Source: Methylophilaceae bacterium UBA6140
GTDB lineage: Bacteria > Pseudomonadota > Gammaproteobacteria > Burkholderiales > Methylophilaceae
Direction: 5' to 3'
Assembly (NCBI GenBank): GCA_002423265.1
Contig: DIVE01000097.1
Location: 1-5,109, forward strand
DNA length: 5,109 bases
Under the pieces are notes generated by a model that worked only from the letters and a program-made list of their open reading frames with translations, was not told the origin of the DNA and did no database searches. The translations under genes and the position numbers were made by a program. Shown one piece after another: positions 1-5,109 of the stretch; position 1 is the stretch's first letter, and every line of letters starts with the position of its first letter.

Positions 1-8
1 TTTGTGTT

Positions 9-371
9 TGGTGGAGCCGGCGGGAATCGAACCCGCGTCCGCAAGTCCTCCACAGACAGTTCTACATACTTAGCTGTGTTGTTTGATTTAACCGCACATT
101 CACCAACGAGCAAGCAAATGTGAAGCGAGTTACCTTGGATTTAATGTTGTATCAAGTAACCCGATACAACACGAGTCTCTCTGTATGACGCTGCTGTGGT
201 TGCCCACCCGACCGAGAGACCCTTCGGTGCAGCGTCCAGCCGGGATTAAGCGGCTAGAGCGTAAGTTTCGTCGTTTGCGACTATACTTTTTCAGATGGAT
301 TTACGAGGAAACCTGAACCCTCGGTATGCCCTGCACTGCTTTGCAACCCACGTCGAAACCGGGTCGGCCCC
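9..371 (-). ncRNA. ssrA: tmRNA (transfer-messenger RNA), one-piece form, complete
   Basis: This RNA rescues stalled ribosomes. Charged with alanine, it enters the empty A site with SmpB, then serves as a short message that adds a degradation tag to the unfinished protein. The 5' end at 371 reads GGGGCCG and pairs with CGGCTCC just before the 3' ACCA, giving a seven-pair acceptor stem. The third pair is a G·U wobble, the identity mark for alanyl-tRNA synthetase. The T arm, with a TTCGATT loop between five-base stem halves, lies at 20-36, and CCA is encoded at 9-11. The tag frame is at 246-278. An 8-bp hairpin at 146-170 fits one of the pseudoknot stems. The 5' and 3' halves are in normal order, so it is not a permuted two-piece tmRNA. 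The length of 363 nt is normal. Its terminator would lie left of the window. Confidence 0.97.
246..278 (-). other. tmRNA tag reading frame (ANDETYALAA, stop TAA)
   Basis: The resume codon GCA at 276-278 follows the conserved ATAGTC context. Ten codons read ANDETYALAA and end with TAA at 246-248. With the alanine carried by tmRNA the added tag is AANDETYALAA. The ALAA end is the known recognition signal for ClpXP and related proteases. The same tag is found in Neisseria, which fits a betaproteobacterial origin. Confidence 0.95.
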
Positions 372-446
372 TGAAAGTTTCTTCGCATTCGTCACTTTGC
401 GCTGTTATGACTGAACCACCTTGCATAAAGTTCAGACATATTCAAA

Positions 447-452
447 ATTATA
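447..452 (-). promoter_or_regulatory. likely -10 box of the ssrA promoter (TATAAT)
   Basis: A perfect TATAAT on the minus strand lies 75 bases before the mature tmRNA 5' end. It would start a precursor with a leader of roughly 70 nt, to be removed by RNase processing. No good -35 hexamer is found at 15-19 bases upstream, so the promoter may depend on an activator or other contacts. The box overlaps the TAA (448-450) that closes the smpB-remnant frame. Confidence 0.45.
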
Positions 453-543
453 CCCGATTAAACCGCAATCGCCCTATTTGTTGCGCGCGCATGATGCGGC
501 CCCTCTCACGCTCCCAGTCACGCTCTTTCTCGGCGTCACGCTT
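448..543 (-). pseudogene. remnant of a second smpB (C-terminal end only)
   Basis: On the minus strand, 543 down to 484 reads KRDAEKERDWERERGRIMRA, which is an SmpB C-terminal tail. The complete SmpB next door has [19 protein letters not shown] at the same place: 13 of 19 residues identical, but only about 36 of 57 bases. Seven codons differ only at their third base, so the two copies diverged while both were under protein-level selection. The frame is open from 582 to the TAA at 448-450. It follows an in-frame TAA at 583-585 and has no usable start codon before the homologous part. It is one base out of frame with the intact smpB upstream. Residues before KRD do not match SmpB convincingly, so only about 20 codons are recognisable. 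I infer a decayed old copy or a leftover of gene replacement. Confidence 0.75.
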
Positions 544-585
544 GTGGCTTCGGCGGCTGCGCTTAACATCGGCTGCGCCAAATTA

Positions 586-600
586 GCCTGCTCCGCAAGC
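586..600 (-). terminator. possible weak terminator hairpin after smpB
   Basis: One base after the smpB stop codon, the minus strand reads GCTTGC-GGA-GCAGGC, a six-pair stem with one U·G pair and a three-base loop. It is followed by TAATTT, a poor U tract. It could stop or slow transcription between smpB and ssrA, but the stem is short and the tail is weak. Confidence 0.3.
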
Positions 601-601
601 G

Positions 602-1057
602 TTAGGCGATTTTGTTGTGTCTTTTCATTATCTGCCCCTGTTCACGCTTCCAGTCTTTTTCGCGTTCAGCGTCGCGCTTGTCGTATTGCTTCTTGCCCTT
701 GGCCAGGCCGATTTGCAGCTTGACGCGCCCGCGCACGTAGTACATTTCGAGCGGGACCAGTGTGTATCCCGCGCGCTCGACCTTGCCGATGAGTTTGGCA
801 ATCTCTTCCGAATGAAGCAAAAGCTTGCGTGTGCGGATGGCATCCGGGCGGATGTGGGTTGAGGCTGCGCCCAGCGGAGTGATATGACAGCCGATGAGAT
901 AGATCTCGCCTCGCTGAATGATGACATAAGCCTCTTTCAGGTTGACGCGGTTATCGCGAATGGCCTTGACTTCCCAGCCTTCAAGAACGATACCGGCTTC
1001 GTATTTTTCCTCGATGAAATAGTCGTGATAGGCTTTTTTGTTCTGGGCAATGCTCAT
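602..1057 (-). CDS. smpB: SsrA-binding protein SmpB
   Basis: SmpB binds the tRNA-like part of tmRNA and brings it into the decoding and A sites of stalled ribosomes, where its C-terminal tail lies in the empty mRNA channel. The 151 aa length is normal. The N-terminus [22 protein letters not shown] is typical, as are the RNA-binding beta-barrel segments ([19 protein letters not shown] about residues 28-46; [27 protein letters not shown] about residues 97-123). The tail is basic ([15 protein letters not shown]). The start at 1057 is chosen because it gives the family N-terminus. No Shine-Dalgarno sequence precedes it; the bases before ATG are CTGCCTTCTC. It lies directly upstream of ssrA on the same strand, with a remnant of another smpB tail between them, and is divergent from ratA with 61 bp between. 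Confidence 0.98.
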   Translation of the reverse strand: MSIAQNKKAYHDYFIEEKYEAGIVLEGWEVKAIRDNRVNLKEAYVIIQRGEIYLIGCHITPLGAASTHIRPDAIRTRKLLLHSEEIAKLIGKVERAGYTLVPLEMYYVRGRVKLQIGLAKGKKQYDKRDAEREKDWKREQGQIMKRHNKIA

Positions 1058-1073
1058 GAGAAGGCAGATAGAC

Positions 1074-1089
1074 TAAAATCGTCATTTTA
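1074..1089. promoter_or_regulatory. divergent smpB/ratA promoter core: TAAAAT inverted repeat
   Basis: TAAAAT (1074-1079) and ATTTTA (1084-1089) form a perfect six-base inverted repeat around CGTC, in the 61-bp spacer between divergent smpB and ratA. Each arm reads as a -10-like TAAAAT on its own strand, one facing each gene. No convincing -35 hexamers stand at the right distance. It may be a pair of overlapping promoters or a small operator. Confidence 0.35.
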
Positions 1090-1118
1090 CTCCAGTTAGT
1101 TTGCAAGGTTGTCCGCTA

Positions 1119-1547
1119 ATGTCGCAGGTTGAAAAAACTGTTCTTGTTGCCCATTCTGCCGAGCGCATGTATGCGCTGGTCGATGCGGTTGAGCAATATC
1201 CGGAGTTTTTGCCCTGGTGCGGCGGTGTGGACCTGATCAAGCGCAATGATACCCATACCAGCGCAACCCTGCATATCGACTACCATGGCATCAAGCAGCA
1301 CTTCACCACCGAGAACGAGAAAACCTACCCGAGCCTGATGGATATCAGTCTGGTCAACGGTCCTTTCAAACATCTCGAAGGCGTCTGGCGCTTCATTCCG
1401 CTGGCGGCGGATGCCTGCAAAATCGAATTCCGGCTGAATTACGAATTCTCCAATGCATTTCTGGAGCGGCTGATTGCGCCGGTGTTCAGCCACATTGCCA
1501 ACACGTTTGTTGATGCGTTCGTCGAGCGCGCAGATAAGGTTTACTGA
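1119..1547 (+). CDS. ratA: RatA-family START/COQ10-like protein
   Basis: This 142-aa protein belongs to the SRPBCC (START, polyketide cyclase) superfamily, in the branch of E. coli RatA and mitochondrial Coq10. Visible family signatures are the N-terminal strand VEKTVLVAHSAERMYALV (about residues 4-21), QYPEFLPWCGG (about 26-36), SLVNGPFKHLEGVWRF (about 82-97) and the C-terminal helix with NTFVDAFVERADKVY (about 128-142). Coq10 proteins bind ubiquinone and support its use in the respiratory chain. E. coli RatA was described as blocking 70S ribosome assembly, and the 'toxin' label comes from that. The cofactor role is, in my view, the safer guess. The ATG at 1119 is preferred over an in-frame TTG at 1101, because it matches the family N-terminus and has AAGG 10 bases upstream. 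Its stop overlaps the ratB start by one base (TGATG), suggesting coupled translation. Confidence 0.92.
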   Translation: MSQVEKTVLVAHSAERMYALVDAVEQYPEFLPWCGGVDLIKRNDTHTSATLHIDYHGIKQHFTTENEKTYPSLMDISLVNGPFKHLEGVWRFIPLAADACKIEFRLNYEFSNAFLERLIAPVFSHIANTFVDAFVERADKVY

Positions 1548-1915
1548 TGACTGAAGAAACCAGCAACCACAGCATCATGGTCGAGGTGGCTTATGCCCTC
1601 CCCAAGCAGCAACTGATCGTACCGATCAACGTGCCGGAGGGCGCAACGGCAGAGGCGGCAATCATTGCCTCCGGCATTATGGAGAAATTCCCCGAGATTG
1701 ATCTCGCCGTTAACAAGATAGGGATATTCGGCAAACTGACCAAACTCGATACCGCACTTCGCGATCTGGACCGGGTGGAAATCTATCGCCCCTTGATCGC
1801 GGATCCGAAAGAGGTTCGCCGTCAGCGCGCCGCTGAAGGCAAGGTCATGAAAAAAGGCGGCGGCACGGGAGAAGGCGAAGCGGCTGAAACGGCTGGCGGC
1901 ACTGCCGCAGTCTAG
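1547..1915 (+). CDS. ratB: RnfH/RatB-family small ubiquitin-fold protein
   Basis: This 122-aa protein matches the RnfH (UPF0125) family, called RatB in E. coli, with a beta-grasp fold. The core runs from IMVEVAYALPKQQLIVPINVPEGATAEAAI (about residues 10-39) to the hallmark KIGIFGKLTKLDTALRDLDRVEIYRPLIADPKEVRRQRA (about 57-95). The biochemical role is unknown. Despite the name, RatB has not been shown to act as an antitoxin. After about residue 100 a low-complexity Gly/Ala/Glu tail follows (GGGTGEGEAAETAGGTAAV), probably disordered and variable between species. It overlaps ratA by one base, so the two are one transcription unit. Its TAG stop shares a CTAG palindrome with the stop of the facing DUF4124 gene. 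Confidence 0.92.
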   Translation: MTEETSNHSIMVEVAYALPKQQLIVPINVPEGATAEAAIIASGIMEKFPEIDLAVNKIGIFGKLTKLDTALRDLDRVEIYRPLIADPKEVRRQRAAEGKVMKKGGGTGEGEAAETAGGTAAV

Positions 1916-2415
1916 TCACAAAACGCTTCAATGTCCTTCTTCGCTTGCGCCAGACCCTCGGCAATCGCTGCGTCGTCGTAGTAAACGCGCTCGCCCTGCT
2001 CTGTCATCCGGCTGATTCTGCCACCCTGTTCGAAAGTGTGCAGCCGCGCTCTGGCCTCGGCACAATTCTGCTGCCTGATCTTCAGATTGGCCGCTTCCAC
2101 CAACTGCTTTTCCTTTTCGCGCTCGGCAGCTTCCTTGCTGGCATTGGCGGATTTTTCGGCCTCGACATTCTGCGGGGTGTGTACCGGCACAGCGCGGCTA
2201 TCGACACTCCCGCCCTCGGCCGAGGGCTGCAACAGCATGCCTTTTTCCCCCATCAGGGTTTCATACGGCACATTACCGAGCGGCGGCGTATCGGAATAAC
2301 GCACCGTGCCGTTCTTTTCCTTCCATTTGTAGATTTGCCCCTTGACCGCATAAGCAGGAACCGAGAGCGTTAAAGCCAGTAGCGATATCAGCAAAGCCAG
2401 ACAACCTTTATTCAT
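1912..2415 (-). CDS. secreted DUF4124-domain protein
   Basis: This 167-aa protein is of unknown function. It begins with a clear Sec signal peptide: basic MNKG, a hydrophobic core about residues 5-19, and cleavage after AYA at 23. The DUF4124 motif follows at once (IYKWKEKNGTVRYSDTPP, about 28-45), a short beta-rich unit common in proteobacterial envelope proteins. Next come a charged Ala/Glu/Lys stretch likely to be helical or coiled (about 84-113) and a conserved C-terminal part, NCAEARARL...GERVYYDDAAIAEGLAQAKKDIEAFCD. Cys118 and Cys166 could form a disulfide in the periplasm; Cys5 would be removed with the signal peptide. The start at 2415 is chosen over in-frame ATGs at 2466, 2454 and 2442 because it directly opens the signal peptide and has AAAAGG six bases upstream. 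In the E. coli order this position is held by bamE, but the protein is not BamE-like in sequence. Confidence 0.87.
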   Translation of the reverse strand: MNKGCLALLISLLALTLSVPAYAVKGQIYKWKEKNGTVRYSDTPPLGNVPYETLMGEKGMLLQPSAEGGSVDSRAVPVHTPQNVEAEKSANASKEAAEREKEKQLVEAANLKIRQQNCAEARARLHTFEQGGRISRMTEQGERVYYDDAAIAEGLAQAKKDIEAFCD

Positions 2416-2430
2416 TGCATGCCTTTTCGT

Positions 2431-2454
2431 AAAACGATTCATAAAACGATTCAT
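2431..2454. repeat. 12-bp perfect tandem duplication
   Basis: AAAACGATTCAT occurs twice in a row (2431-2442 and 2443-2454) in the leader of the DUF4124 gene. On the minus strand each copy reads ATGAATCGTTTT and supplies an in-frame ATG (MNRF) ahead of the true start. The unit length is a multiple of three, so the copy number would not shift the frame. Confidence 0.9.
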
Positions 2455-2464
2455 GGATGCCCAC

Positions 2465-2492
2465 ATTATGATGCCTCAGGCCGCGCGTGCAA
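2465..2492 (-). promoter_or_regulatory. candidate promoter of the DUF4124 gene
   Basis: On the minus strand TTGCAC (2487-2492) and CATAAT (2465-2470) are spaced by 16 bases. Transcription would start near 2458, inside or after the upstream ATG at 2464-2466. That agrees with translation starting at 2415. The -35 match is only moderate. Confidence 0.35.
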
Positions 2493-2511
2493 ACTGTTCC
2501 AAAGTTTGAGA

Positions 2512-2540
2512 TTTACCGGAATCGGACTAGTCGGTATAAT
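2512..2540 (+). promoter_or_regulatory. guaB promoter
   Basis: TTTACC (2512-2517) and a perfect TATAAT (2535-2540) are separated by exactly 17 bases. The start would be near 2547, giving a short leader of about 18 nt that includes GGAAAG (2552-2556 region) before the guaB ATG. The spacer carries the 8-bp palindrome GACTAGTC (2525-2532), which could be an operator half or chance. No PurR-like box was recognised. Confidence 0.65.
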
Positions 2541-2543
2541 TAG

Positions 2544-4025
<1,482 letters not shown>

Positions 4026-4031
4026 TGATCA

Positions 4032-4060
4032 ACTGGCCCGTGAATGACACGCCGGCCAGT
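4032..4060 (+). other. hairpin just after guaB
   Basis: Six bases after the guaB stop, ACTGGCC-CGTG (4032-4042) pairs with CACG (4048-4051) and GGCCAGT (4054-4060). This gives 11 base pairs with a two-base bulge (CC) and a five-base AATGA loop. No U tract follows, so it is not a standard intrinsic terminator. It could stabilise the guaB message end or partly uncouple guaB from guaA. Confidence 0.5.
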
Positions 4061-4134
4061 CAGTCAGCGTTACGCCGTGCATCTTTCGGGGTGTGCGGTG
4101 TTTTGCATTTAGAGACGCAACTTCGCAAAATCCC

Positions 4135-4157
4135 GGCAGCAGGCCTTGCAGGCTGCC
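4135..4157 (+). other. second hairpin in the guaB–guaA spacer
   Basis: GGCAGC (4135-4140) and GCTGCC (4152-4157) form a perfect six-pair stem with an 11-base loop, 26 bases before the guaA ATG. It lacks a U tract. Being so close to the guaA start it might affect ribosome access. Its function is unknown. Confidence 0.4.
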
Positions 4158-4183
4158 AGTTACATATCTGATTGAAACTGCTC

Positions 4184-5109
4184 ATGACCAAGAAAATTCT
4201 GATTCTCGATTTCGGCTCCCAATATACGCAACTGATCGCCCGCCGCGTGCGCGAAGCGAATGTCTACTGTGAACTCCACTCATGGGATGTCGACGATGTC
4301 TTCATTCGCGATTTCGCACCCGCAGGCATCATCCTCTCTGGCGGCCCCAATTCGGTATACGAAAATGAAACGCCGAGAGCGCCCGACGCGGTTTTCGAGC
4401 TTGGCGTTCCCGTCCTCGGCATTTGCTATGGCATGCAGACCATGGCGGCACAACTCGGCGGTAAAGTCGAAAACGCCGCCAAACGCGAATTCGGCTATGC
4501 CGAAATCCGCGCGCGCGGCCACTCCAGACTGTTCAGCGAAATTGAAGATCGCATCAACAAAGACGGCCACGGGCTGCTCGATGTCTGGATGAGTCACGGC
4601 GACAAGGTCACCGGGCTTCCGGCCGGATTCAGCGTGATCGCCAGCAACGACGCAACCCCTATCGCCGGCATGGCAGACGAATCCCGGCGCTACTACGCGG
4701 TGCAGTTCCACCCCGAAGTGACCCACACGCGCCAAGGCAAAGCCATCCTCAGCCGCTTCGTGCATGAGATCTGCGGCTGCGACCGCTCGTGGAACATGCC
4801 GGACTACGTCGAAACCGCCGTTGCCCGCATCCGCGCCGAAGTCGGCAGCGACCAGGTCATTCTCGGCCTCTCCGGCGGCGTCGACTCCTCCGTTGCCGCA
4901 GCGCTGATCCATCGCGCCATCGGCGACCAGCTCACCTGCGTGTTCGTCGATAACGGCCTGCTTCGCCTCAACGAAGCCGAACAAGTCATGGAAACCTTCG
5001 CCAGAAACCTCGGCGTCAAGGTTATTCATGTCGATGCCAGCGCCAAATTCCTGGGCGACCTCGCTGGCGTCACAGACCCGGAGGCCAAGCGCAAGATCAT
5101 CGGCCGCGA
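4184..5109 (+). CDS. guaA: GMP synthase (glutamine-hydrolysing), 3' end cut by window
   Basis: It makes GMP from XMP, ATP and glutamine, the step after guaB. The frame is open for 308 codons to the window edge; bacterial GuaA is about 510-525 aa, so roughly 60% is present. The class I glutamine amidotransferase domain (about 1-200) shows [18 protein letters not shown] (about 7-24), LSGGPNSVY, the nucleophile Cys81 in GICYGMQ, and His176 and Glu178 in FHPEV completing the triad. The ATP-pyrophosphatase domain begins near 205, with the PP-loop [11 protein letters not shown] (about 229-239) and VFVDNGLLR (about 253-261). The start [11 protein letters not shown] is typical. The bases just before the ATG (GAAACTGCTC) carry no good Shine-Dalgarno. 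It is on the same strand as guaB and probably co-transcribed, at least in part. Confidence 0.97.
   Translation, partial: MTKKILILDFGSQYTQLIARRVREANVYCELHSWDVDDVFIRDFAPAGIILSGGPNSVYENETPRAPDAVFELGVPVLGICYGMQTMAAQLGGKVENAAKREFGYAEIRARGHSRLFSEIEDRINKDGHGLLDVWMSHGDKVTGLPAGFSVIASNDATPIAGMADESRRYYAVQFHPEVTHTRQGKAILSRFVHEICGCDRSWNMPDYVETAVARIRAEVGSDQVILGLSGGVDSSVAAALIHRAIGDQLTCVFVDNGLLRLNEAEQVMETFARNLGVKVIHVDASAKFLGDLAGVTDPEAKRKIIGR

Noticed and set aside
1..8. Integration (att) site at the 3' end of ssrA
   Set aside because: ssrA is a common integration site, but only eight bases beyond the gene are visible, and no integrase or repeated end is in the window.
9..60. tRNA gene at the left edge, suggested by the T arm and CCA end
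   Set aside because: The matching 5' acceptor half is 330 bases away, next to the tmRNA tag frame, so this is the tRNA-like 3' end of tmRNA.
326..862. Small plus-strand open frames across ssrA, the spacer and smpB
   Set aside because: They are antisense to tmRNA and smpB, lack recognisable domains and have no good ribosome binding sites.
1101..1118. Upstream TTG start for ratA (and likewise TTG at 2547 for guaB)
   Set aside because: The extra residues match nothing in the families, and the downstream ATGs have better placed Shine-Dalgarno sequences.
1119..1915. ratA–ratB as a genuine toxin–antitoxin module
   Set aside because: The name is historical. RatA belongs to the COQ10/START group and RatB is not an established antitoxin; nothing in the sequence shows a toxin–antitoxin pair.
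4103..4131. Possible separate guaA promoter (TTGCAT, 17 bases, CAAAAT)
   Set aside because: Only 3 of 6 and 4 of 6 consensus matches, which is too weak to list as a feature.
4280..5029. Open frame of 249 codons on the minus strand opposite guaA
   Set aside because: It is the antisense of a conserved catalytic gene, with biased composition and no family signature.

Overview
The window looks like a chromosomal core-genome segment of a betaproteobacterium with a moderately high GC content. Three things point there: the gene order smpB–ssrA / ratA–ratB / DUF4124 protein / guaB–guaA, the tmRNA tag ANDETYALAA (a Neisseria-type tag), and close full-length matches to proteobacterial families. I cannot settle order or genus from the sequence alone. 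No prophage, insertion sequence, CRISPR array or defence locus is visible.

Left part (1-1057, minus strand): the ribosome-rescue pair. One-piece tmRNA (ssrA) fills 9-371, and its protein partner smpB lies upstream at 602-1057. The 230-bp gap between them holds a short stretch that reads as a second, divergent SmpB C-terminus without a start codon. This is probably the scar of an ancestral or replaced smpB, and it is the most unusual thing in the window. The likely ssrA -10 box overlaps the end of that remnant frame.

Middle part (1058-2415): ratA and ratB run rightwards from a 61-bp divergent spacer shared with smpB, and overlap by one base (TGATG). RatA is a START/COQ10-like protein and RatB a small ubiquitin-fold RnfH-family protein. 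Facing them is a gene for a secreted DUF4124 protein, whose stop codon overlaps that of ratB on a shared CTAG palindrome. In E. coli the place after ratB is held by bamE (smpA); here the DUF4124 gene takes it.

Right part (2416-5109, plus strand): guaB (IMP dehydrogenase) has a well-formed promoter. A 158-bp spacer with two hairpins follows, then guaA (GMP synthetase), which is cut off by the window end after 308 codons. Together guaB and guaA convert IMP to XMP to GMP.

The window is therefore mostly ordinary housekeeping sequence. The items worth a second look are the smpB remnant, the structured guaB–guaA spacer, the palindrome inside the guaB promoter, the 12-bp tandem repeat before the DUF4124 gene, and the shared-stop convergent gene end.
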